Of a stretch of 64,000 bases of DNA, positions 1-8,926 are shown piece after piece (positions within the stretch are counted from its first letter, which is position 1; each line of letters opens with the position of its first letter). This DNA is from Gemmatimonadota bacterium (GTDB taxonomy: Bacteria; Latescibacterota; UBA2968; UBA8231). The notes below the pieces were generated by a model. That model did no database searches, was not told where the DNA came from, and saw nothing but the letters and a program-made list of their open reading frames with translations. The stretch covers positions 1 through 64,000 of the forward strand of contig VXML01000112.1 in assembly GCA_009841115.1 (NCBI GenBank), given 5' to 3'. The position numbers and the translations under genes were made by a program.

Positions 1-880
1 CGTACACGTCCGTGTTGAACGTCAGGGCGATGTCAATGTTCTCGCCATAGCGGTAAGCGCGCCCATTGGCCGGTGTCGATATGATCTCGGTCTTGTAGGC
101 GCGGTGCGGACTGGGACGGCCCTTGACCCGTATTCTGAGCGTCTTGTTGGGATCTCTTGCCCACGTGGTACCGCCAGCGCTCCGCAAGCCGAGATAATTG
201 TGGAGGGACCATCCCTCTCTGCCCTCTAAATCTTCCCCGAAGCTGTAGGTCGTAGCGAATTGGGCGACGTTGTCGTCTGCATAACCTGCACCGCAATTGA
301 GCAGAAAGTAGTAATCCGCGTCCGGCTCTAAATAGGTGTTCTCAGGTGCCTGCCACGCATTGAGCGCAAAGTCGTCCAAGCGCCTTCTGGTGAGATCAGT
401 GACCTTGGTGATAAGGTATCCCTCGCGGTGGTAGAGGCCAGCGTTTATCGTCCTGTCCCGGCTCTCATTCGCATCCCGCATATCTAGCGAAATATCCGTC
501 AATTCATACCCGCCCTGCTTCGGGCCGGTTCTAAACCCCTGATACAGTCCATCCTGATTCTCACACAGAATTACGCTTCTGTCTGATCCTGCAGATTGCA
601 GCATATTCGTCACCAGTGTGGCAATCGGCGGATCGTATTCCGCGCGTGCAATCACGGCGACGACAAGCATGGCAGCCACGGCCAGAAACATCGCTCCAGT
701 CCGGCGCCAGATGCCCTGGGGTTTAGCCGACGCATGGTCTTGCCGTTGCCACACTCGAACCCGGCGACCAATATCCAACCCCCTGAGGCCGCGACGACTC
801 GTCGCCCACCGTTGTGAGGTCCTTCCCCCAGTATCTGCCATCACCCGCTTGTCAAGGTCGTCAATCAACATAGTTATCAT
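1..880 (-). CDS. Exported choice-of-anchor R-like surface protein with Ig-like repeat (partial, runs off left edge)
   Basis: An uninterrupted frame of 293 codons runs from an ATG at 880, preceded by GAGGGAGG, to the window edge, so the C-terminus is missing. A 60-residue Arg-rich N-terminal stretch is followed by one hydrophobic segment (about residues 62-80), read as a signal or anchor. Residues about 85-255 carry the pattern of the choice-of-anchor R type: a QGFRTG-like start, a DISLDM strand, a beta-rich middle and a YYFLLN strand. From about residue 268 an STPANGRAYRYGENI stretch opens an Ig/cadherin-like repeat seen in many adhesive surface proteins. A surface adhesion or structural role is inferred. 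The unusually long N-terminal extension could mean that a later ATG (residue 14 or 64) is the true start. It lies downstream of a sigma-54-type promoter and of a sigma-54 activator gene. Confidence 0.7.
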   Translation of the reverse strand, partial: MITMLIDDLDKRVMADTGGRTSQRWATSRRGLRGLDIGRRVRVWQRQDHASAKPQGIWRRTGAMFLAVAAMLVVAVIARAEYDPPIATLVTNMLQSAGSDRSVILCENQDGLYQGFRTGPKQGGYELTDISLDMRDANESRDRTINAGLYHREGYLITKVTDLTRRRLDDFALNAWQAPENTYLEPDADYYFLLNCGAGYADDNVAQFATTYSFGEDLEGREGWSLHNYLGLRSAGGTTWARDPNKTLRIRVKGRPSPHRAYKTEIISTPANGRAYRYGENIDIALTFNTDVY

Positions 881-940
881 GATTGGCCTCCCTCTCTTTA
901 CGCCAGCTAGGATGAAAAACGCCCTCTCATCCAATGCTTA

Positions 941-958
941 TGCACAAATCGTGCCAAG
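941..958 (-). promoter_or_regulatory. Sigma-54-type -24/-12 promoter for the exported protein
   Basis: Read on the minus strand, TTGGCACG-ATTT-GTGCA matches the sigma-54 consensus YTGGCACG-N4-TTGCW, with the invariant GG and GC at the correct spacing and one mismatch at the first base of the -12 element. Transcription would start near 930, about 50 nt before the ATG at 880. The neighbouring gene upstream encodes a sigma-54 activator. Apart from this element and the palindrome at 979-994, nothing else is seen in the 341-bp gap 881-1221. Confidence 0.6.
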
Positions 959-970
959 CCCGTAACGGAT

Positions 971-994
971 GGACTAAGTCCTTTATATAAAGGA
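971..994. repeat. Palindromic candidate activator site upstream of the sigma-54 promoter
   Basis: Two adjoining palindromes are visible: GGACTAAGTCC (971-981) and the perfect 16-bp TCCTTTATATAAAGGA (979-994). They lie about 20-40 bp upstream of the -24 element of the promoter at 941-958. A dyad here could be a binding site for the Fis-type helix-turn-helix of the adjacent response regulator, though classical upstream activator sites usually lie farther away. It could also be part of the 3' end of the regulator transcript. Confidence 0.35.
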
Positions 995-1221
995 TGTTAA
1001 GAAGGTTGATGCGGAAAGATGGAAGGGTACCGAAACGATGCAGAATTAAACAATTTGCAAGACGCGAAATAAAAAGAGAAGCGTCTAACTATCTGAAATT
1101 GCGTTATTTATGGCGTGGTTTGCGAGGCATACGGCGACAACCGTTTAAAATCGAAACAGTTGCAACAGTCGATTTGGAACGGAGAGGAAGAGGTCGGCTT
1201 AATTGCTGCCTAGCCGATTGT

Positions 1222-3138
1222 TCACTTCTCTTCCAACAGATTGTATTTTCGCAATTTCCGGTACAAAGTCACGCGATTGATATTCAGCACTTTCGCGGCC
1301 TTGGTGATATTCCAATCCGAGGCTTCAAGGGCGTGGGCAACGGCTCGCCGCTCAGCTTCCTGCAGCGAAAGGGGATGGGGAGGATCTTCAGAGTCCGTTG
1401 GAGTTGTAACCAAGGCGGAAAGTTGGGGAGGGAGGTTGCTGACTTGCAGTCGGTCTGTGGTCTCCAGCAACAGGGCGCGTTCAATGGCATTTCTCAGCTC
1501 GCGCACGTTGCCTGGCCAGTCATAGGCGAGCAATACTTGCAGCGCCGCCGGGGAAATCCCGCGCAGGGGTTGATCGGCTCGCTCGGCATACTCTTGCAGA
1601 AAATGAGCTACCAACAGGGGAATATCCTCGCGGTGTTCTCTGAGGGGTGGAATGACGAGAGGAAAAGCAGCTAGGCGATAGAACAGATCCGCGCGAAATC
1701 CGCCATCTTTTACCGCGCTTTCCAGGTCTCTATTAGTCGCCGCAATCACGCGGATGTCAATGGGAATCGCAGCCGTTCCACCCACCCGCTGGATTTCTCG
1801 CTCTTCTAGAACGCGCAACAACTTGGCTTGTAGCGCGAGAGGCATGTCGCCAATTTCGTCGAGCAAAACGGTGCCACCTTGGGCGTGCTCAAACTGCCCG
1901 ATGCGCCGCGTGGCCGCCCCGGTAAAAGCCCCGCGTTCGTGGCCGAAAAGCTCGCTTTCGATCAGCGTCTCGGGAATGGCCGCACAATTGACGGCGACAA
2001 AGGGGCCGGTTTTGCGCGGGCCGTTGTAGTGAATCAACTTGGCGACGAGTTCTTTACCGGTGCCGCTTTCGCCTTGAACTAGTACCGTAATATCGCTTTC
2101 AGCCGCCCGCTGCATCAGAGCGTACAAGTCCTGCATGTTTTTGCTTTTGCCCACCATGCCATCAAAGGCGTACGTCGTCCCAAGCTCGGCGCGCAAGCGC
2201 GAAACCTCGGCTTTCATCTGCTCGCTCTCAACCTCTCTGGACACGTCCCGGTAAATGACAATGCGGCCCATGAGATTTTGTTGACTGTCGTACACGGGCG
2301 CTGTCGAGCGGTAAAACAGCCGAGGTTTTGCATCCCCGGCAGCGGCGACTTCTTCCTCTAAGTCACCCGCACGGTCCAACAATAGCCCGCGCCCCAATTC
2401 CGGCCCAACGGGCGGCCGCAGACGCACCTTAATGCGTGCTGCGAGATCACTTGGCGGCATCTGCTGCAACTCGCTTTCCGCAGCGTCAAGCAGCTTCTCA
2501 TACCCCTGATTCGCCACCTGCAAGCGTCCCTCCGCATCGAACATGCCGATGGCATCGCCGGTCGCGTCGAGCACGGCTTGGAGTCGTTGATTGCTGGCGT
2601 CAAATTGCCGATTGCTATCTTCAAGCTCTCGCTGGTGCTTTGCCAACTCCTGCTCAATGTTCCACTTCCCCACAAGCGACAGCGTGATCTGCTGAATCTC
2701 CTCGCGCGAAAACGGCTTGCGAATGTAGAGCAATTTGTGCAGCAATTCCATGTTGTTGACAATGTCAGTCAGCGTCTTATCCGAGTACGCTGTCATAATG
2801 ACGATTTCGAGGTCCCGCTCGAATTGCCGAATCTGACGCACGGTTTCAATGCCATCCGCGCCCGGAGGCATTCTGACGTCAACGTAGGCCAGCGCAAAGG
2901 GGCGATTCGCTTCCTCGGCTGCTTTGACCATGGCACAGGCTTCTTCCCCACTTGTCGCATGGGAGAGTTCAAACTGCGGCAGAATGGGTTTATCGCTCTG
3001 CGCAACAAACGTCGCCGCCAGCTCATCCGTTGCCCTCTTGGTCAAGCCAGAGGCCAGCATCTCGGCAAAGTCGTTGTGAATTTCCTCTTGGTCATCAACG
3101 ACCAGCACGCGGTAGTTCCAAGAGTTGTTTGCTTGCAT
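1222..3138 (-). CDS. Sigma-54-dependent response regulator (REC-PAS-AAA+-Fis)
   Basis: An NtrC-family transcription activator. The N-terminal receiver has the acidic pair DD at 15-16, the phospho-acceptor Asp87 in YVDVRMP and Lys141 in IRKPF. It has a long insertion after its first helix. A PAS domain follows at about 180-300. The AAA+ domain has Walker A GESGTGKE, the sigma-54 contact loop GAFTGA and an LLDEIGDM Walker B. The C-terminal helix-turn-helix contains NITKAAKVLNINRVTLYRKL. I chose the ATG at 3138, behind AAAGGCGG; the frame also stays open to a TTG at 3162 that has no ribosome-binding site. It lies 74 bp downstream of the histidine kinase gene, forming a two-component pair. Its likely targets include the sigma-54-type promoter at 941-958. 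Confidence 0.93.
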   Translation of the reverse strand: MQANNSWNYRVLVVDDQEEIHNDFAEMLASGLTKRATDELAATFVAQSDKPILPQFELSHATSGEEACAMVKAAEEANRPFALAYVDVRMPPGADGIETVRQIRQFERDLEIVIMTAYSDKTLTDIVNNMELLHKLLYIRKPFSREEIQQITLSLVGKWNIEQELAKHQRELEDSNRQFDASNQRLQAVLDATGDAIGMFDAEGRLQVANQGYEKLLDAAESELQQMPPSDLAARIKVRLRPPVGPELGRGLLLDRAGDLEEEVAAAGDAKPRLFYRSTAPVYDSQQNLMGRIVIYRDVSREVESEQMKAEVSRLRAELGTTYAFDGMVGKSKNMQDLYALMQRAAESDITVLVQGESGTGKELVAKLIHYNGPRKTGPFVAVNCAAIPETLIESELFGHERGAFTGAATRRIGQFEHAQGGTVLLDEIGDMPLALQAKLLRVLEEREIQRVGGTAAIPIDIRVIAATNRDLESAVKDGGFRADLFYRLAAFPLVIPPLREHREDIPLLVAHFLQEYAERADQPLRGISPAALQVLLAYDWPGNVRELRNAIERALLLETTDRLQVSNLPPQLSALVTTPTDSEDPPHPLSLQEAERRAVAHALEASDWNITKAAKVLNINRVTLYRKLRKYNLLEEK

Positions 3139-3212
3139 GGAGCCGCCTTTATAGTTACTCAATCACGAGGGATGTGCGAAATGGATGGTTGGAGATTCGC
3201 AGAATAGAAGCG

Positions 3213-4547
3213 TCACGCAGAGGTTTCCGCGCTGGCGGCATTGAGCCGCAGTTCGACGCGCATGGTGGCACCGGTGCCATAGCCGTCGCTCAAAGGTTGA
3301 ATTTTTCCCCCAGAGCTGGTGACAAAATTGGCCGCCGAATGAAGCCCTAACCCGCTCCCTTCTCGCTTAGTCGTATAACCCGCGCCAAAGATCGCCTTGA
3401 GGTTTTTCTGCTCAATGCCAACGCCGTTGTCTTGCACCTCAAGGACGAGAAAATCTCGTTGGACATACGCTCTAATCTCAATGCGCGGCTGTTCCTTGAG
3501 CCCGCCCGATCGCTTCAACTCATCGATAGCTTCCATCGCATTCTTGAGCAGATTGACCAGCATTTGATTAAACTGGCTCTCCTGAATGCGAATCTCTGTG
3601 GGCGCGTCATCGCAGTTCACCTGCGTCTGGATGCCCCTGCTGGCAAACGAGTCTTGCACGATTTTCAAGGCACCGGAGATAGCCTGACGCAAGTTGACGT
3701 CTTTGCTGGTCATGGCTTTGCTATCAAAGCCCCGTTGCGCGCGGACAATATCGACGATGTGGCTCGTCTGGCTGTTGACGCGTTCAACTGTGCGGATCAA
3801 TTCCCGATTCTGCTCGACGAAATCGGCGGCGAGCGCCAGCAAAAACGGCCTCACCTGTTGGCCTTGCGGATCGTGCCGGACATAGTCGCCCCAATCCTCC
3901 TCATGCGCCTCGACAGTCTTTGACAAGGCCGACAAGCGTTCGATCAGCGGATCGTTCACCAACTGTTCTTGCAGGGTTCCGACGCCGATGGCCACGCTGG
4001 TAATGGCATTGCCGATGTTGTGCAGGATCGTATCCATGACCTCCAAGCGGCCTTGTGCAAAGGCCCGAACCAAGGCTTCTTCGGCCCGCACTCTCTCCGT
4101 CACATCGCGAAAAACGATGACCCCGCCGTGAGCCGTAGTGCCGGGCGACGCAATGGGTCTGCCATTGGCGCTGATATAGACCCCCTCCGGCTTGGCCGCC
4201 GTGCGGATGAACATCTCCATCTCATCGGTCGCCTCCCCGCGCAGGGCGCGCACGAGCGGTAGTTCCTCCGTTGGAATGGGCGTGACTTTATCGTGATAGA
4301 AAATGCTGTACTCCTCCGTCCGTTGTTCAAGGACCGTATCCACCTTCCCCCCGATAATGCGTTCCGCACTCTGATTAAAAGTGAGATTGCCCTTCTCATC
4401 GGCGACGATCACGCCGTCGCTGATGCTGTCAAAAATGGCCAGCATGAGTTGGATCTGATGCTGCAGCTCGTCAACGGTGTTTTTCACTTTGTTCTCAATT
4501 CCCTTGCTCGGAGACGTGCTTCCTCGGTGCAACGCTCGCCGTGGCAA
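3213..4547 (-). CDS. Soluble PAS-domain sensor histidine kinase
   Basis: This kinase presumably phosphorylates the sigma-54 regulator encoded just downstream. A PAS domain (about 30-150) is followed by the dimerisation/phospho-acceptor region with His176 in ILHNIGNAIT. The HATPase domain has the N-box NLLKNAMEAI, the G1 box DNGVGI and the G2 box GSGLGL. No membrane segments are seen, so it should sense a cytoplasmic signal or rely on a partner. The histidine motif HNIGNAIT, rather than HE-x-x-T/N-P, is an atypical but recurrent HisKA variant. The start is uncertain: the frame opens with TTG at 4547 without a clear ribosome-binding site, and a GTG near 4487 is possible. It is transcribed divergently from the hydrolase gene at 4691. 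Confidence 0.88.
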   Translation of the reverse strand: MPRRALHRGSTSPSKGIENKVKNTVDELQHQIQLMLAIFDSISDGVIVADEKGNLTFNQSAERIIGGKVDTVLEQRTEEYSIFYHDKVTPIPTEELPLVRALRGEATDEMEMFIRTAAKPEGVYISANGRPIASPGTTAHGGVIVFRDVTERVRAEEALVRAFAQGRLEVMDTILHNIGNAITSVAIGVGTLQEQLVNDPLIERLSALSKTVEAHEEDWGDYVRHDPQGQQVRPFLLALAADFVEQNRELIRTVERVNSQTSHIVDIVRAQRGFDSKAMTSKDVNLRQAISGALKIVQDSFASRGIQTQVNCDDAPTEIRIQESQFNQMLVNLLKNAMEAIDELKRSGGLKEQPRIEIRAYVQRDFLVLEVQDNGVGIEQKNLKAIFGAGYTTKREGSGLGLHSAANFVTSSGGKIQPLSDGYGTGATMRVELRLNAASAETSA

Positions 4548-4690
4548 GTTGCGCAGGGCACAAAGACATCCAGCGTTAGTTGCGCGTCATTTTTTTACGG
4601 CCTACTATGATACCCAAATTGTCGGGGGATTACAAAGGAATCGCTCGGTCCTTTGGGACTGCCCCGCAGCGCAAAACAAGGGATAATGCT

Positions 4691-6580
4691 ATGGCCGACG
4701 GCCTTTACGACCTAGTGATAGAACGCGATGTAATGGTGGAGATGCGCGATGGAGTGCGGCTGGCGACCGACCTGTACTTTCCCGCCCGCGATGGCCAGCC
4801 AGTGCCCGGCAAGTTCCCCGCCGTCTTCCACCGCACGCCCTACGACAAAAGCGATGTCGAGCGTAACGGCAACTACGGCCGGTTTTTCGCCCAGCGGGGG
4901 TACGTGGCAGTGTATCAGGACTGTCGGGGGACGTTCCAGTCCGAAGGGGACGTGAACTTTCTCGTGCCCGAGGCCGAGGACGGGTACGATGCCTTGCAGT
5001 GGATCGACCAGCAGCGGTGGAGTAACGGCAAGGTGGGGTCTTGGGGCACCTCGTGGTCGGGCTGGACGCAGACGGCCATGGCGGCGTTGGGGCCAACCAA
5101 CCTCAAGGCCATGGTGGTCAACATGAGCGGAGCCGACGCGCACGAGTCTTCCGTGCGGCACAGCGGCGCGCTAGAACTGCGGTTTTTGGCGTGGGCGTTT
5201 TGGCATTCAGCGGCCAACACGCAGCGCGCGCTAAAAGCCGACCCATCCGTTGACGCAGCTCTAAACTTGGGTGCACCAGCCTTTGCCGACTGGCTCACGC
5301 GAATGCCGCTCCGCAAAGGCCAGACCCAACTCAAATTAGTGCCGCCCTACCAGCAGTGGGCGCTGGACCTACTGACCAAGACCGACTACGACGAGTACTG
5401 GCAGCACCCCAGTTACGCACCGGCGCTCTTTTGGGATGACTTCCCAGACGTGCCGATTCTGATCATCGGGGGCTGGTACGATTCGTACACGCGCTCGACG
5501 TGCAAAAACTACGAGGGATTGGCGGCGCGCAAACAGGGGCCCGTGCGGATGCTCATGGGGCCGTGGACGCACGGGACGCAAACTCTAGAGAAGAGCTTTG
5601 CCGGCGACGTAGAATTCGGCGAGGACTCGGCCCTGGACGACTTCCGCGACCTGCATCTGCGTTACTTCGACCGGGCGCTCAAAGATGTTGATAACGGCGA
5701 GGCGAACGCGCCACCCGTGCGAATCTTTACTATGGGTGGCGGCGGGGGCTATCGCACCAGCAGCGGCCGACTTTTCCACGGCGGACATTGGCGCGACGAA
5801 GCCGAGTGGCCACTAGCCCGGACGAACTACACCAAGTACTATCTGCACGGCGACGGGACCTTGTCGCCAGAAGAGCCAGCCACAGAAGGCGGCGATACAG
5901 TCTATCGCTTCGATCCAGCCAATCCGGTGCCCTCTATTGGCGGCAATGTCTCCTCGCTTTCCGAGATCGGCCCGCTGCCGCCGGGCGTGAGCACTTCCGC
6001 CAATGCGCCGTGGCGGGCGCGGACGGAGCAATTGATGGAGCCGGGCGGGTTCGATCAGGTGGAGGGACCGGCGTTTTACGGCTGTGCGCCGCCCTATCTA
6101 CCGCTCGGCTCGCGACCAGATGTGTTGGTCTTTGCCACTGAGCCGCTGGCCGAGGACGTGGAGGTGACCGGGCCGATTGAGGTGAAATTGTGGGTCTCGT
6201 CGTCAGCACCAGATACGGATTTTACCGCCAAGCTGATCGACTGGTATCCACCGAGTCGCTGGTATCCGCATGGCTACGCGCTCAACCTGACCGATAGCAT
6301 CGCACGCCTGCGCTACCGCAACGGACGCGAAAAGGGCGAGCTGCTAACGCCAGGCGAGGTCGCCGAACTGACGATTACCCTCTATCCGACGAGCAATGTG
6401 TTTGCCGCTGGGCATCAAATCCGCCTCGACATTTCCAGCTCGAACTTCCCCCGCTTTGACGTCAATCCCAACACCGGCGACCCCATCGGCCAAGAGCGAC
6501 GACGCCAGGGAGCGGACAATAGAATTCACCACAACGCGGCGCAGGCGTCGCACGTGGTGTTGCCGATTATTCCAACATAG
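4691..6580 (+). CDS. CocE/NonD family serine hydrolase (X-Pro dipeptidyl-peptidase-like)
   Basis: 629 residues from the ATG at 4691, which follows AAGGGA; the frame extends 37 codons further upstream without support. The alpha/beta-hydrolase core has nucleophile Ser121 in GTSWSG, Asp264 in GGWYDSY and His294 in GPWTHG, the order expected of the family. The C-terminal third is the jelly-roll domain typical of X-Pro dipeptidyl-peptidases and cocaine esterases. Known relatives cleave acyl esters, beta-lactam side chains or Xaa-Pro peptides; the substrate cannot be told from sequence. No signal peptide is seen, so a cytoplasmic location is likely. Only 12 bp separate it from the downstream oxidoreductase gene, which suggests an operon. 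Confidence 0.9.
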   Translation: MADGLYDLVIERDVMVEMRDGVRLATDLYFPARDGQPVPGKFPAVFHRTPYDKSDVERNGNYGRFFAQRGYVAVYQDCRGTFQSEGDVNFLVPEAEDGYDALQWIDQQRWSNGKVGSWGTSWSGWTQTAMAALGPTNLKAMVVNMSGADAHESSVRHSGALELRFLAWAFWHSAANTQRALKADPSVDAALNLGAPAFADWLTRMPLRKGQTQLKLVPPYQQWALDLLTKTDYDEYWQHPSYAPALFWDDFPDVPILIIGGWYDSYTRSTCKNYEGLAARKQGPVRMLMGPWTHGTQTLEKSFAGDVEFGEDSALDDFRDLHLRYFDRALKDVDNGEANAPPVRIFTMGGGGGYRTSSGRLFHGGHWRDEAEWPLARTNYTKYYLHGDGTLSPEEPATEGGDTVYRFDPANPVPSIGGNVSSLSEIGPLPPGVSTSANAPWRARTEQLMEPGGFDQVEGPAFYGCAPPYLPLGSRPDVLVFATEPLAEDVEVTGPIEVKLWVSSSAPDTDFTAKLIDWYPPSRWYPHGYALNLTDSIARLRYRNGREKGELLTPGEVAELTITLYPTSNVFAAGHQIRLDISSSNFPRFDVNPNTGDPIGQERRRQGADNRIHHNAAQASHVVLPIIPT

Positions 6581-6592
6581 GAGAAATACACA

Positions 6593-7756
6593 ATGGAACA
6601 GTTGCAGTTGGCCCTCGTGGGCTGTGGAGGCATGGCCGGGGCACACGTGCGCGGCTTGGAGGAACTAGCACAGGCCGGGATTGACGATATACAAGTAGTG
6701 GCCTGTTGCGACTTGGTGGAGGCACAGGCGCAACAGCGGGCCGACGAGATCGCCGAGTTCCAAGAGCACAAGCCGGAAATCTATACCGACGTGGAAAGGA
6801 TGCTCACGCACGTGGAGGACCTAGACGCAGTGGACATCTGCGCCCTGCACTCGCAACACCACATCCTCGCCGTGGCCTGCCTAGAGGCAGGCAAGCACGT
6901 GATCATCGAAAAGCCGCTGGCGATCACCTTGCGCGCCGGCCGCAAAATACTCAACGCGGCCGTAGATAACCGCCGTCAACTCGCCGTAGCGGAAAACTAT
7001 CGCCGCTCACCACAGGAGCGGGCCAGATCTTGGGCCGTGGCCAGCGGACAGATCGGCCAGCCGCGCACCTTCTACTGGCTGGAAGCGGGCTTGCGGCTGG
7101 GCAAGTGGGGCTGGCGCAACTTCAAGCGCGACGCCGGGGCCGGCTGGATCCTCGACGGGGGCGTGCATTTTGCCGATCTGTTCCGCTATCACTTGGGGAC
7201 TGAGGCGCGCCAGGTAGTGGCGCGGGCGCACAGCTTTGAGCCGTATCGCTACGACGAGCCGGTCGAGCGCGAAGGGGCTTGGCCGGTGGATGTGGAGGAC
7301 TGCGCCATGGCGCTGATCGACTTCGACGGCGGCGCAGTGGTGCAGTGGACTTGGCAAGGTTCCGCACCGGGACAGGATTTCGGCAGGCGCGTCCTCTACG
7401 GCAGCGAGGGTTGCATCGACTGGGAGAGCGGGCTGTGGACGCGCACCGGCGCAAACACATCTAACGAGGCATTGATCGAGGCGTATCAGAACAGCCTCAC
7501 AGAAGACGAACGCGAGCGGCTCTTCCCCGGTGGAGTGGAAAATCCCATCTCAACCGAGCTAAAGGACTTCGCCGATGCCGTGCGGGGACAGGGTACGCCC
7601 GAAGTGGATGGCCTAGACGGCTACCGCTCGCAGGCGATCTGCATGGCGATTTTTGAGTCGGAGTGGTTTAACCGGCCAGTGAGCTTGGCCGAGATCGAGC
7701 GCGGCGACTTGGAGGGCTATCAGGCCGAGATTGATCAGGCGCTGGGGATTGATTAG
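6593..7756 (+). CDS. Gfo/Idh/MocA family NAD(P)-dependent oxidoreductase
   Basis: 387 residues behind GGAGAAA and an ATG. The N-terminal Rossmann fold opens with LALVGCGGMAGAH (GxGxxG-type dinucleotide binding). EKPLAITL is the conserved EKP motif, whose lysine takes part in catalysis in this family. The C-terminal beta-sheet domain has GWILDGGVHFADLFRYHLG, the usual GxxxDxGxHxxD-type active-site segment. Members oxidise or epimerise sugars, inositols and amino-sugars; the exact substrate is unknown. It is probably cotranscribed with the preceding hydrolase. Confidence 0.9.
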   Translation: MEQLQLALVGCGGMAGAHVRGLEELAQAGIDDIQVVACCDLVEAQAQQRADEIAEFQEHKPEIYTDVERMLTHVEDLDAVDICALHSQHHILAVACLEAGKHVIIEKPLAITLRAGRKILNAAVDNRRQLAVAENYRRSPQERARSWAVASGQIGQPRTFYWLEAGLRLGKWGWRNFKRDAGAGWILDGGVHFADLFRYHLGTEARQVVARAHSFEPYRYDEPVEREGAWPVDVEDCAMALIDFDGGAVVQWTWQGSAPGQDFGRRVLYGSEGCIDWESGLWTRTGANTSNEALIEAYQNSLTEDERERLFPGGVENPISTELKDFADAVRGQGTPEVDGLDGYRSQAICMAIFESEWFNRPVSLAEIERGDLEGYQAEIDQALGID

Positions 7757-7780
7757 GCCGCGAATTTTTCTTAAAGACGG

Positions 7781-8386
7781 CTACGACTCCCCCAAAGTAT
7801 GAAACCACCAACTGGGCGACGAGCCTATAATACGCGCCATCTTGGAATAGCCCTCACTTCTCGGATGAGCGCCGTCATTCCTTGCTATTTCTCGTTTATA
7901 GGCGTCATCCGAGCAAAGCGCAGAAAAGAGATCAATGTATGGGACTCCAAGCGTTTGTGTCTCGCGGGCAAAAGCAACCGAAAGGTCTTCGATTCTCTCA
8001 TTCTGTTCATCATCAAGAACCGGCGGTGGACCAACCATAAGCACTGTGTATTGCTTGGCTCCGCGTAGAATCGCTCGGACATTCGCGCAAGATTCCGCAG
8101 AATCGACTCGAACTCTCCCGTTCTCGATGGCCGTATCATTGACGCCACATGAGAGGGCTATGCGACCATCACAGGAATCGGGCAGCCGAAGAGTGCATTC
8201 GCTTTCCCAGCGCAACAGAATATCTTTGCTCGTGTTTCGCCGAATACCAAGGTTGTAATAGGTAACAGGTATATCGCTCGCATTGGCCATAGCACACAGA
8301 CGCCCGGCCCACCCGAGAGCTGCTTCGTCACCGGTACCATTAACCAATGAATCGCCGATAAAACAGATTCTTATGTCCTGTGTCAT
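7781..8386 (-). CDS. SGNH/GDSL-family esterase
   Basis: 201 residues. Block I ICFIGDSLVNGTG carries nucleophile Ser13, block III is SCGVND, and block V DGAHPRSEGY supplies Asp171 and His174. These are the four SGNH hallmarks with a correctly placed triad. No signal peptide is seen, so a cytoplasmic esterase or acyl-hydrolase acting on small acylated metabolites is likely. Its ATG overlaps the stop of the upstream acetyltransferase gene by 4 bp, so translation is probably coupled in an HAD-GNAT-SGNH operon. Confidence 0.9.
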   Translation of the reverse strand: MTQDIRICFIGDSLVNGTGDEAALGWAGRLCAMANASDIPVTYYNLGIRRNTSKDILLRWESECTLRLPDSCDGRIALSCGVNDTAIENGRVRVDSAESCANVRAILRGAKQYTVLMVGPPPVLDDEQNERIEDLSVAFARETQTLGVPYIDLFSALCSDDAYKREIARNDGAHPRSEGYSKMARIIGSSPSWWFHTLGES

Positions 8387-8910
8387 TTCGTTAGAATCTG
8401 TGCAGCAAATCTAGAATTGCCGTATCTGACATGGAGCACTCCTATTTTTTTCTCATAAGAAACAATGGTCATTCTGTCGTCGACCTCTTGAGTGAGCCCA
8501 GTCTTTCTATAGCCCATTTTCTCATAGAAATGACAGTTTCTCTCCTCTTGTAGAATCGTCTTAAGTTCCCAGTACTCCGCATTAACAACGTCCTCAACAA
8601 GTATAATAACCTCCTGACCATACCCCTTCCCTTGATGCTCTGGGACGATAAACATTGGACTGATCCTTGCTCGCTTGGTTTCGTCATTGTAGACAATTCT
8701 GATCGCCCCAATTCGAACACCATCAAGTATGATGAAGTAGTAATCGGTGTTGGCTTGCTTTAATCTGTCGACAATTTGTTTGACAGCTTCATTAGCTGGA
8801 TTCGTTCCATGATCTTGGTACTTGCGAAGCAGTGGCAAGAACGACTTAACCTGAAGTCGGTGAATAGTTTCGGCGTCTCTAATAGATGCTTTTTCTAGTC
8901 TGATTCTCAT
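8383..8910 (-). CDS. GNAT family N-acetyltransferase
   Basis: 175 residues. A single GNAT fold is visible: the beta4 strand SPMFIVPEHQ leads into the acetyl-CoA pyrophosphate loop QGKGYG at 93-98, and CHFYEKMGYRKTGL is the typical C-terminal beta6-beta7 segment. The acceptor substrate is unknown. The gene sits between an HAD phosphatase (16 bp upstream) and an SGNH esterase (4-bp overlap). Its base composition is more AT-rich than that of the sugar-metabolism genes nearby, which hints at a separate origin for this three-gene group. Confidence 0.88.
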   Translation of the reverse strand: MRIRLEKASIRDAETIHRLQVKSFLPLLRKYQDHGTNPANEAVKQIVDRLKQANTDYYFIILDGVRIGAIRIVYNDETKRARISPMFIVPEHQGKGYGQEVIILVEDVVNAEYWELKTILQEERNCHFYEKMGYRKTGLTQEVDDRMTIVSYEKKIGVLHVRYGNSRFAAQILTK

Positions 8911-8926
8911 AACCTTCTTGATGGAC

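Noticed and set aside
994..1674. Plus-strand reading frame of 226 codons
   Set aside because: It is antisense to the clear response-regulator gene and has no recognisable domain.
3139..3162. TTG start for the response regulator
   Set aside because: No ribosome-binding site there, while AAAGGCGG precedes the ATG at 3138.
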